Positions 54,377 through 64,000 of a DNA stretch of 64,000 nt are shown here, one piece after another. The notes below the pieces were generated by a model. That model was not told the origin of the DNA, did no database searches, and saw nothing but the letters and a program-made list of their open reading frames with translations. This stretch comes from Takakia lepidozioides (taxonomy: Eukaryota; Streptophyta; Takakiopsida; Takakiales; Takakiaceae), in assembly GCA_030704615.1 (NCBI GenBank), contig CM060731.1, forward strand, positions 7,938,001 through 8,002,000, in the 5' to 3' direction. Numbering within the stretch: position 1 is the first letter of the stretch; every line of letters starts with the position of its first letter. The position numbers were made by a program, and so were the translations under genes.

Positions 54377-55980
54377 TTACTGATTGCGATTAGCAAACCT
54401 TTGTGAGTGACCACCTTTCTGACGTTGAGAGTTTCGTGGCGGACTGTGTGTACGAGCCCGAGGTCTTTCACTGGTTGACGGAGATGATTGAACACTACCC
54501 GGATAAGTGATTCCCTCTGGAGGCTGATATCGAGGTAACCTTTCAGGCATAGGAGACTCCCGTCGCTTCTTCTCTGCCATCTGAATTGCATAGTCTTCTC
54601 CCATGTCAAAAGAATCCGCTGAAGAAACAGTTGTATCAAAATCCTCATCGCCTCTCAGGTGTTTTAATTGTCGAACTTTTTGTGGAATCCTCTGGGGCAT
54701 ACAATGTTGTCCTACCATGTCTGGAAGTTTATATTTTAAAACTTGCTGTAAACGCTGAACGGCAAAATTGGTGAAGACACTGAGCTCCTTGTCTGTCCAG
54801 GTGAGTGGGGTACCAATGACTTGTGAATTGTGCAAGTATTTCCATGCCACATGTCCCTTATAGAAAATATCATCAATGCCGAATTTATGTGTTGACAAAT
54901 TGTTCCAGGGCGCATGAAACCATGAATGAATTTGAGAATCCTTTTGCATCATAACTTTTGCCTCATATAGGTACATATGAGGTGGCACTGAAGGTAAGAC
55001 CCAATGATCCCCACTGGAATAACTTAGAAAGCGCGATTGCATCTTGTGCTGCTCAATGTGATAACGTACCAGAAAACAAGCAGCGTAGTATAACCCGCAT
55101 CCCATGACAATACTCGCTACCTCCTTGGTCTTGGTATAAATGAATCCATGTACAACTTGGAAGGCAATTAATTCCTTCAACATTGTACCTGCCTCATGCT
55201 AGTATTGTGCAAAGTGATGATCCTCAATTGGTCGATTGTTGGGAAGAACTTTAGTCCTTGTTGCCACTGGCAGCCAAATGCGCATGATTTGGTAGTAATG
55301 TGCCAATGATTGCGGAGGACTAAATTCTTTCCAAGCCAAATCCAACATGATGGGAATTTGGTTAAAGGGCATAATCATAGCCTACTGTACTCCCTTGCAG
55401 TTGGAGTTTTAGGTGGGTTAAAAGCAGCATTGCCCCATAACTCAAACTGTGGTGGCTGTGGTGTGGTTGTAGTAACAACAGGGTCAGCTATTGGCACAGT
55501 GACTTGTTGTGGTGCTGGTGGCACTGGCTCTTGTATCATTGGCATCTCCTGCACCTCCTGTGAAGAAGACTGAAAAGCCAAAGTTCTGGCTTGTAAATAA
55601 GAAGTCATTAGCTGTTCCTCAGGTATATAGACTCTTTTGTCGATATTTGAAGTGAGGTCCTCCACTTGCTTCTGCAGTCCGTCTACATCCTCCTGTAACT
55701 CCGCTATCCTACTATAGACATTGTCTATAGTAGTTGTGGCAATGTTCTGCACTTGCAGTCTGAGCTCATTCATCTCGCTTTGGGTGAGCTTTCGTGGTGC
55801 TTTGCCCTCCACTAACCCTTGTGCTAACCAGACCTGCATAAGGTGGTTATCCACCAAATTGCTTGTGGTTCCTCTGAGAGTGTGCTCCTCTCTTAGTTTG
55901 TATACATCCAATTGTTGTTGTAAAGCTTCCATGCGCTTCGCATGAGGTTCAACCAAATTTGCATAGGCAGCAAGTAGAGA
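54377..55980 (-). pseudogene. ORF3 C-terminal half, element 4
   Basis: Frames 55956-55375 (coiled-coil end, VWLAQGLVEGKAPRKLTQ, TTTIDNVYSRIAELQEDV) and 55183-54377 (MLKELIAFQVVHGFI, GCGLYYAACFLVRYHIEQH, Ser/Arg-rich end) match elements 1 and 2. A stop near 55375 separates them, and a stop near 55200 precedes MLKEL. The C-terminal domain, 268 codons, is uninterrupted. The hairpin is at 55709-55733. MULE C cuts the coiled coil at 55980. Confidence 0.75.
55709..55733. repeat. 25-bp inverted repeat in ORF3 (element 4)
   Basis: Arms CTACTATAGACA / TGTCTATAGTAG around one base, at the same codons as in elements 1 and 2. Confidence 0.9.
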
Positions 55981-56229
55981 GGTTTGCTATTTCATGAGCA
56001 TGAGCGGCATGAGCGGCATGAGCGGCATGAGCAGAGTAGTAACACAATCGGTTTTCATGAGCAGAAGTACAAATTTCGAAAATAAAAAACAATAAAAAAC
56101 AATAATTTAATGCAATGTGTCAGGAAAAACAAATATATTATTCGGCCCCTTGAAGGGAAAATTGCACTTTTGACAGTTGTGCTCATGAAATTTCGTCTTC
56201 CGCTCATGCCAATTCCCAGCGACATGTGC

Positions 56230-56590
56230 AAATATGGCGCCGAATTTCGCGGTAATAGGGTCCGTAACCTGAAAAAACGGCGACGTATTTCGCGGCAATA
56301 GGTCTCTCTGGCGAAAAATGGTGCCGAATTCCACGGCTATAGGTCCCCTCATGACAGGTAATTCGGCGTCATTTTTCCAGTGCATGTTCGGACTTAGCCA
56401 GTTTTCGGCCCAATAAAGAGAAATTCGGCGCCATTTTTCCAGACACGGTACCAGTGCATGTTGGGACTTAGCCAGTTTTCGGCCCCAAAAGAGAAATTCG
56501 GCGCCATTTTCCCAAACACAGGTACCAATGCATGTTGGGACTTAGCGAGTTTTCGGCCCCAAAAAGAGAAATTCGGCGCCATTTTTCCAG
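56230..56590. repeat. 5' subterminal AATTCGGCGCC array, MULE C
   Basis: Same layout as 22741-23110 of copy A, with small differences (one site is GGCGTC). Confidence 0.88.
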
Positions 56591-56745
56591 AAATGGCCCC
56601 ACAACTGCTTCTGTTGGATCTCAGTTTGAATGGAATATTGCCTCATTCCAGGAGTTTTGGGGTGCATTTCATTACACTGCAAAAAAAAGTCTGATACAGC
56701 AAAATGCATTTGAAAATATCCATATGGAGGATTCCGTTTGCCCCA

Positions 56746-59700
56746 TCAATGATTTCTGGAATCCCTAAGAAGGAGTTTGTGCAGCTCGTTCACGCTCAAC
56801 GCCGGTGCATGAATAAAGTCATCAATAGTCACGTTCATCCTCAACCTCTTCAGGTAAATGTAATACAGATGCTTGCACGGATAATACTTCGAACCCTTCT
56901 TTGCTTCCATCAACGAGAAGTCCGTACAGTTGCAAGTCGGCTCCACTCCAATCGTAATTGTGTATACATCGTCGCGTACAGCCGAGCCGGCCGTTGCCAT
57001 CCGATACACACGCCCAAGGCCGGGTGGGGATACGTCCACGGAGCTCTGAATAGTGCAAGCCATCCCAAGAGCATTGGCAATCCGAGTCTCATTCAACTTG
57101 TTGGGAGGGTGTCGTCTCTTCACTCTTCCGAATCGCATTGTGGGATGTGCAGAATTGTCCAATCCGTCTCTACTGGACCGAGCAGTCTGCAATGGCTGGG
57201 TCTGAGGAACCGGAAATGCGTGGGCCGGGATGTCTGTGCGTTGCACCATTCGAAATCCTGCTGCAGATAGAGCATCCGCCTCATTCTGAGAGAGGCTGCA
57301 ACCCGGTGCAACAGGCCAGACGCCCGGAGGCTCCGGCATTCCCTGAATCTCGTACTTGGGCTTGCCAAATACACAGGTCATTATGTCGTGCCTACAGAAC
57401 CAAAATGTCTGCGTTGTGGCGTGAGCAAATGTGGGAGTCAAAAATATGCCGCTGAAACAAGGTGCAGGTACAGCACCGTGTGGGTTCCTCCGAATCATCT
57501 CACCACAGCGTGCTCTCGTATCCACCCGGATGGCGCAACACTTCCCTCGAAATGCCGGCAATGTCCTCGCAATTCTCCACTGTGACTCCGACACTCTTGT
57601 CTCCACAATGGGAATGTTGTATTGCTTTACTACAGATGGCTCGTTATGTTGCCGGGGCACGCGCCCTGTGCTCAAAGGAGATGGCGATCTTGAACGTGCA
57701 GGACTTCCGGTGCTCGACGAGACCTCCTCGGACAACATCACCGGACCACGAGGGAGCGTGCGAATATTCTTGTCAGCTCGCCATGAATCCTCTTCTCCGC
57801 CAGGTGCCTCGTCAAGTCTTCGTCTCACTGGACGGGTATGAACATCTCCTTCCAAATGTTGGCCTCTTCGCAGCAATGGCGTGTCCCGAAGGCCCTCTCG
57901 CAAGGCCGCCGCCCACTTCCGAGGATTCTTCGATCTGGAGGCAGTCCGCATCAGCATTTCCTGCCTGTCCGGCCCCAAGCCCCACTGTTTCCCTTTCAAG
58001 AACTCGTTGTACCTGCATTGCTGCATAATTGACCTCACAATGTCCTCCGTTGTGGCAGTGAGGATGTCCACCAGATGCGCCGCAGAGGAGCCACGCCAGG
58101 AAGAGTGCACTGATTCGGCCATGTTTGTCGTGGGCATGTCGGTGTCGGAGTCGAGACACATTTCCTGCACAAGCACATGTTGAGGTTACAAGCAAGTTAC
58201 AAATATGGCCAAGAATAATATCCAACGGGACGCGAATTCGTGCAACTCACCTCCCGCATATAGTCGCCGAACTGGAGGAAACGATAATGCCACCATGCTA
58301 GCCAACTGACCATTGCTCCTTCGTCTGATTTCCTTACAGCACCTGACGATGTCCACCAAGCCCGTATGCATGCAAACTGTGTCTCTGCATCATCCAAGGT
58401 GGGAGCGCGCTTCCACGCAAGGCACATGGAACGGTGCTCCTCTCTGAAATCTGGCGCCACGAGCCTGGTTGTGTACTGCGAAAGGCTCTGCAGAAAATGG
58501 AACCCACAAGATCTCTCCTTGCCTTCCATGGGAACATTGGGGTCTTGCCCGTACACCCTTCGGATGGCAGCCCAATTTGCTTGTGCGTTGTCCGCCATGA
58601 AACCACGGAAATTGGGAGGGGGCAATCCCGCCTTGGCCATCTGTTCGTTTATTCCCTGCCAAAGAAGCATCTCCGATTGTGTGTCCTCTCCTTTCATCTC
58701 ACAAATAGCAATTGTCATTAGCATCCTGCAGTGGGTGTCGTAGACATGTGCACCCATTGTCACCCACTGGTGATTTGTAATTCGCTTGATATGGTCGAAC
58801 ATGACCCAACTGTTTGACAAGTTCCCACTCGTCATCCTGTCGACCAGTTCGACGCCACTGCCAGGTCCACACGTGGACATTTTGAATACGAAACAACGAT
58901 CTGCCTCAGTCCCTTGTCCTGGAAACCTACTTCCATGAATGTAGTCATATCCACATCGTCGCTTCACCTCCAGAATGGAGTGCATATCCGAGCCACGCCC
59001 AATTTTCTGTTTGCATGAGACAATGTGGTTTCGGACATTCGGTGAACATACGTGGGACACCGACTCCAGCAATGCCTCCATTTCCTTCTCATCGAGAGGA
59101 ACTCTATCGGAGCCGTCTTCCGACATAATTCTGGCCAATGCCATCTTATGGGCGGCTTGGAGCTGTATCTGTTTGGGTTTGGCACCCGGTCTCAACTTAA
59201 CCTCCTCCTGAACGAGCTGCTCTGCCTCGTGGGCAGCCTCCCGCGAGTTCCCCCTCGCCAGTTTGTGACAATGGGAACCAACGTGTATGCAAGCTCGGGT
59301 GAGGTCAGGGAAACGGTGCAACACATAGAACTGCTTGGCATTACAAACAGACATGCAGTGTGGTGGTTCTTTGCAATGCGCACACTTAAATGTGGAGTTC
59401 GGAACCTTCTCCTGAGCTCGAAATGGTTGGTGAGCTGTGCCTGTCCAATCGGTCTCGTTCCTGTGACCTCTGGATTTAAAGTGGAAGCAAGTTGGGGAGA
59501 AACACCGCAACACGCCCGCACAAACAACGTAGCGCACCCGCACACCATCAAGCATCTTCATGCTGGTGGTTTTGGTAACGCACCAAGGATGACCGTCATG
59601 TTTTCTATCCATATCTGTCAACATTCCGGACGCCCTCGAGTAGTCCGCCCGAGGAGGGAACTCAAAGGAGATATTACCGTCGACGTCGGCGGGAAGGCAT

Positions 59701-60338
59701 GTAACCGATTTAATTGCGAACTTGCTGTAGTCCAGCCCGGCCAGCTCCGACCGGTGTCCCTCCAGGTGAAGCCCTCGCAGAATTTCTAGAATAGATCGAA
59801 CTGCGGTGCTCGTGCTGGGAATATGACTCCCTCCTCCACTGACGTCCATTGAGGACTTGCCTGATCTCCAGGACGACCTCGGAACTTCCATGACCTCGTC
59901 TGAGTCGGACAGGTTGTGAACAACCCGGTTCTCGGTCGTCTTCATGGATGGGTTCGGCTCTGGATTAACTTTGTTGCGGACTTCTCTCTTTGAGGTACCC
60001 ACTCTCTGATTCGCGGATTGTTTCGTGGAAGGCGCCAGGATAGACGGTGCATTTGGCGGGCAAATGAAGTCCCCAACAGCCCTGTATATGACGCTGTCCG
60101 ATGGTGGAACTCGCCATTCCCTGCCATCGCCGAAATCATCGTGGAGCACAACAATACTCTCGACAACAAGGCCGTTTGAGTCCTTCCTTTCCTCCTCCAA
60201 AAAAACCGACCCCGGTTTCAGGTGGTATCGAACGCACAGATATTTCTCCATCACCCGGCAGGTGTCCCCTCTGCACGGAAATGAAGCTCTATGCTCGTGA
60301 GGAGGGCAGTACACTGTAGCGCTCGGGTTTTCCGCCAT
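56746..60338 (-). CDS. MULE-type transposase, two exons, SWIM finger (copy C)
   Basis: Exon 1 60338-58251, GT-AG intron 58250-58165, exon 2 58164-56746, same lengths as copy A. I count 14 residue differences from copy A over 1168 (for example E/K and A/E in the linker near residues 122-127, and E/D near 416). None affects the DDE residues (VMFD, MADN, MAES), the CGFH insertion, the Cys/His region or the SWIM finger. Both copies are open, so purifying selection or very recent amplification is likely. The gene diverges from the ParB-like/methyltransferase gene, here with only about 460 bp between the two start codons. Confidence 0.9.
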
Positions 60339-60801
60339 GGGAGATGTGCACACAAGACTGCCAGGATGGCGTGCGGGGAAGCTCCCTGGTAGAAGGGGGT
60401 GCAGCGATGGGAATGAATGCGATGCCGATTTGTCCGAGCGACGAAGCCTGATCCAAATCCAGGGAGCCAACTATCTCAAAAATCCACAGTCAGAGTGTTA
60501 ATGAACCTTATCTCCGGAATGCGGCCCCTGGTCTTTGCGCAATAACTGCCAACGGTATGCAGTCAATTACCTCTACGTTGGAAATTCCGGGACTGTTTAC
60601 GTCGATTTTCATCCGACATGGAGGGCTTCATCCGACATTTAATTGCGCAGTTGGGCAATAAATGTCGACGGCCGTCGGTTATTATTTGGGCTGGCGACGC
60701 ATGGCTTCCTGGACACGTACCCTAAATCTCATGCTAAACTTGGCTTAACATGGTATTCCAGGCATGTACCCCAAAAAAGGAGATCTCTTTGGCTAGGACT
60801 T

Positions 60802-63800
60802 ATGCCGCCTGAAGGGCGTGGCTCTCCTGAGAGAGACCTCACATCCAGACCGCGGCGGAAGTTGAAAGCTCTGTACTACGGACGACGGCCAATCTCTCGC
60901 ATGGCCAAACTGAAGCTCCAGCAGGAGATTCCAGTGTCTTGCTCACAACCTGCGCCAACTGAAGCCGAGTACTCTCAGGCAAGCCACTTCTGCTTTCGGT
61001 TTGTTCGATTTATTTTTTGCTTTCGCTTTGTTTTTGCATCTTCATCCTGGCTTTGCTGTATGAGTGAACTTTAGATAGTTGAGTGAACCTTAGATTGTTT
61101 GCAATGCGTGTGCAAATCCGGCAGCTCTGGAGAAGGCTGCTTGTGCATGTCATTCTTAGGCAATTGTTGCATTTGTTTTCATTGTTGTTGCATGGCTCTC
61201 CATACTTCCTAAACTTGTTATGTTTTCATTTTTGCTACATGATTGTTGCTATGGTGGTTGCGCTGCTCGTTGCGATGCTGCTTTTTGCACCGATGTTGGT
61301 TTTCACGATTTTTGTCAATGACAGAGTGACGACGAGCCCGGCACGCTGGTGGAATCATCAACAGCTCCAACTCATCGCATGTTTGAATCGCCCAACTTGG
61401 GGCGAGAGGGCAAACTTAAACCTTTTGTTGGTGGACGGGAGGACTTGCAACGAGATTACGACAGAGTAGGCATTGGGGAGGTTGGTGCAGGCGGCATGGC
61501 AGGTGAAGGGCGTGAGGACATGAGGACAGCAGATCCGGCAATGGAGGTTGTTCATGCACATGCAGTAGGGCCCGCCCACGCAAAGAAAAAGAAGAAAGCT
61601 AAGCACATGCAATCCCCGGCGAGAGAGCAGTCACGGGCTGCGGAGGGGGGAGTGAGCAGTGCGCGCGAGGGTGTCAGTTCGCCTCAATCAAAGGTGGTCG
61701 TCTTGGAGGGCTCCCCTGCTGCTAGCCCTAGTAAGAAACAGAAAGCCCGTGAGAGGGCAAAAGAGAGGGCAAAAGAACAGACGAGACAGAATGCTAGCCA
61801 GGAGGAAAGACAAAAGGCAGCTGAAGAGGCCAGGGGTGCCCAAATGACAGATGCCAATGTAAGCGAGGGACCCACAGAGACGGTGGATCCCTACAAGACA
61901 CCACAGAGAGGCAGTAGCACACCGGTTAGACCATCGCGGGCAAGAGCAGCCCCCGCAATTACCCATACGGTGGAGAGTGGAGGAGAGGAAAGAACACCTG
62001 AAAGAGCACGGATTGTGCAAGTTCGAGGTGAAGCCAGGGAGAGGGCAGTAGAGACGACGAGAGTGCTGGAGGTGGTTTCGCAGGAGGCTGACCCTGTTGA
62101 GGAGGACGACATGGAGGTTTCTGACCAGGATGACATCCTCCCGGACATCCCCAGGCCCCAAACCCGGAGCATACAGGCTGGATTTGGCGGTCCTGGTGGG
62201 CTGCCGGAAAACCCCTCTGCAGCAGACGTCATGTCTGAGGCGGATATGAAGTTGGCCGCTGCCAAGATGTTGGAGGCAACCCACAGCAACATTGGCAGGG
62301 TGCTGGGGGGCATGGTGTACCCGGCCAAGCTTCGAATTCCCCTTTGCCGCTTGGTGTCATTGCAGGTGGTGAGACCTGCCCTCCCAGGCGATATCGACAA
62401 GCTGAAATTCTCTTTCCGGGATGGATATCGAATGGGGTCTGCCGCCTTTTACGTTTCCATTGAGAACGACCACGGAGCTTCCCGTGCCCACACTTCCGAT
62501 GAGGTGGACAAATGGGGTCCCCATTGGCAAACGCGAAATGAGGAGTTCGAGAGATCGATTGCTAGTGATCCTCTTTTCCAGCACATGTCCGGCAAGATGT
62601 TCTACGTGTGGGACGGCAATCATCGCCTCCTGGCATGGATGGAGCACATTGCCCAAGCCCACCCCAATGATCTCGATTGGCATTTCGCCGTCGATTGTGT
62701 TGTGCTGAAGGTTGCGGGGCCCAAAGATCGCAGTCTTCTCAAAGCTGCAATGGCCGACATCAACTCGTAAGCTACAACCCCTCTCGCTTTTGGACTTTGA
62801 ATTTGGAAGTCATTTCATTGCGAATCCTCATATATGATGAAAATTCCCATTTCAGTATTGTTTGATGGAAATGTGGCACTGCAGGGTGACTGAGAATGCC
62901 TTCATTGCCACCAACTTGTCCCATATGCTCTTCCGAGTGAAGGATGTCGGGAAGCAGGGGGTGCAAGAGTTTGCCAATTCCCTCAGTGCCGACCTCCTGC
63001 GCAAGTCGGAGGCAAAGGCAGACAGAACCTGGTATAGGCTGAGCGTCGACGCCATGGTGGACTACATATTTCGCGTAAAGCTCCTGACAGTTTTGTTGAG
63101 CTAGTCTGTCTCTCCTCCCCCAATAGAAGAAATTGTGTTGAGCAGGATCTCTAATCTTATGTGCGCCTTTTCGACAGACGAAAATACAGCAGGATTTGGC
63201 ACATGCGCGGAGGTTCTACATGGAGTCAGAGGAGAAGAATCCAACCCTCCCGGAACTCGAATCGTATGTCAAAGCTGCGGAGGTGAGGGCCCGCATAAAG
63301 TACAAGTCGCGGATGGTAAAGTACGTGGCCATAGCTGATCCCGCCCTTAGTGCCGACTTTCTGGTGGAGGTGGGGAAGCACTACTCTCGCGCTCTGAAGC
63401 CCACGATGACATTGGAGAAGCTCCATCGTCTAGCCACATCCTGTGTGGATGCAACAGAAAAGGTGATACATTCTTAACCAAATTGTGGTGGCAACAACTC
63501 CTTTTTGTGGTGTTTGGCGCTTACGAATATGCTGGGTGGTTGGACAGACCCGGTGGCTCCAAATCTGGAATGGTTCCCAAAGTACCAGGGACATGTGGAG
63601 CTTCCCTAAACCGGACAAACTCTCTGACCCCACATTCGACATGTGGATGAACCGCATGACATGGTGGTTTCAGGTACATCCCCACGCTTCGTTTGGGGCT
63701 TCTACTCTAGTAGGGGGTGGATTCATTGTATTTTTTGAGGAAAGCGATCTGATGGACAATCTCCACAGGTGACGACGAATGCGCAAGAGCAGCTGGACAC

Positions 63801-63983
63801 ACAAGCACATCAGTTCAAGATGGAGATATCTCCTGCAGCAGAGAGCCTACGTGACTATGTGACGAGGTACTTTCTGCTCTACAAAACCAACCTATTCTTT
63901 CGGGAGATAGCAGATGCTCGCCGGAGCCACGAGTTCACCGACCAGCCGAACGCGGACAAAGCAGCAATGCGCCTTCTGTACAG
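60802..63983 (+). CDS. ParB-like/methyltransferase gene, intact first six exons (copy C, partial)
   Basis: Exons 60802-60978, 61325-62766, 62885-63074, 63178-63462, 63548-63673 and 63769-63983, all joined in frame without stops; the rest lies beyond 64000. Intron 1 has a GC donor (CAG/GCAAGC), the others GT. Residues 1-59 are basic (RPRRKLKALYYGRRP). About 60-390 are low-complexity and charged with AKKKKKAKHM. About 393-530 form the ParB/sulfiredoxin-like domain (RLVSLQVVRPALPGDIDKL, SFRDGYRMGSAAFYVS, and VWDGNHRLLAW with Asp at about 489, then LDWHFAVDCVVL). After that come helices (TTNLSHMLFRV, IADPALSADF, EKLHRLAT, TRWLQIWNG). The spacing fits the ParB N-terminal fold, where the basic signature contacts a nucleotide. 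Copy A and B2 supply the methyltransferase part. Confidence 0.82.
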
Positions 63984-64000
63984 GTACATACGCGCTGCCT

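Larger units (their letters stand above)
53393..55980 (-). mobile_element. Gypsy element 4 (3' LTR and ORF3), interrupted by MULE C
   Basis: Minus-strand element of the same family: LTR 53393-54337, polypurine tract 54338-54357, ORF3 up to 55980 where MULE copy C is inserted. The remainder lies beyond the window. The LTR outer base pair is TA instead of TG. It lies in the second gene of MULE B2. A 5-bp duplication acctc (53388-53392) is predicted on the far side. Confidence 0.85.
55981..64000 (+). mobile_element. MULE copy C, left 8 kb (continues past window)
   Basis: Left end GGTTTGCTATTTCATGAGC at 55981, three GGCATGAGC units, subterminal array (56230-56590), transposase, then the second gene running off the window. 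It is nearly identical to copy A but lacks the central block corresponding to A 27081-29144 (junction near 60565). The preceding bases CAAGTAGAGA (55971-55980) are the likely target duplication; the partner is outside the window. Confidence 0.9.

Noticed and set aside
60802-63983. Bacterial or plasmid contamination because of the ParB-like and methyltransferase motifs
   Set aside because: The gene has several GT-AG introns, exists in four copies, and lies between MULE terminal repeats and gypsy elements of the same contig.

Overview
This window is a stack of nested mobile elements from a eukaryotic nuclear genome. GT-AG introns interrupt the genes, plant-type Ty3/gypsy elements and a MULE-type DNA transposon are present, and there is no operon structure. 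The lineage is probably green (a streptophyte alga or land plant), but the sequence does not fix the species. I found no rRNA, tRNA or CRISPR array, and no complete gene that looks like an ordinary host gene. Positions 41789-42288 are a 500-N assembly gap.

Layout. Positions 1-1228 hold a diverged, broken piece of a ParB-like/methyltransferase gene (minus strand). Gypsy element 1 follows. Its 5' LTR, leader, gag, protease and first part of RT (1229-6515) are inverted relative to the rest (rest of RT, RNase H, integrase, a downstream ORF3 and the 3' LTR, 7111-39087, plus strand). The two outer ends carry the same 5-bp target duplication (GCTGG), so they were one insertion. Element 1 is interrupted by complete gypsy element 2 (10215-19832, minus strand, duplication TCTTG) and by a complete 13.7-kb DNA transposon, MULE copy A (22504-36231, duplication CAAGAAGTGA). 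After about 1.5 kb without recognisable genes (39093-40640) and an unknown gene fragment (40643-41609) comes the gap. Then follow two reversed partial MULE copies joined end to end: the transposase half B1 (42289-47797) and the second-gene half B2 (47810-53392). Gypsy element 4 (53393-55980, minus strand) sits against B2 and is itself interrupted by MULE copy C (55981 to beyond 64000).

The most notable object is the MULE. It has ATTTCATGAGC-containing terminal inverted repeats and a 10-bp target duplication. Two divergent genes leave a central non-coding block. One encodes a two-exon transposase of about 1168 residues, with DDE residues, a C-x2-H insertion and a C-terminal SWIM zinc finger. 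The other is a gene of about ten exons and roughly 1500 codons. It encodes an acidic/basic N-terminal tail, a ParB/sulfiredoxin-like domain (VWDGNHRLLAW), a helical middle and a beta-order amino-methyltransferase fold (DIPDG block first, then DLTCGTGAS). ParB-methyltransferase fusions are familiar in bacteria and phages. I know of none described as the second gene of a eukaryotic MULE. All non-coding parts of the element (5' subterminal region, centre, and a 1.1-kb intron of the second gene) carry arrays built on one near-palindromic core, AATTCGGCGCC. That suggests self-recognition, possibly by the ParB-like protein, and is comparable in logic to the anti-silencing factor/motif systems of plant VANDAL elements.

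The gypsy family also has unusual traits: a coding frame that begins inside the LTR and crosses the primer-binding site, a long third ORF after integrase with a zinc knuckle, coiled coil and a conserved 25-bp hairpin, and a minisatellite shared between LTR and coding sequence.
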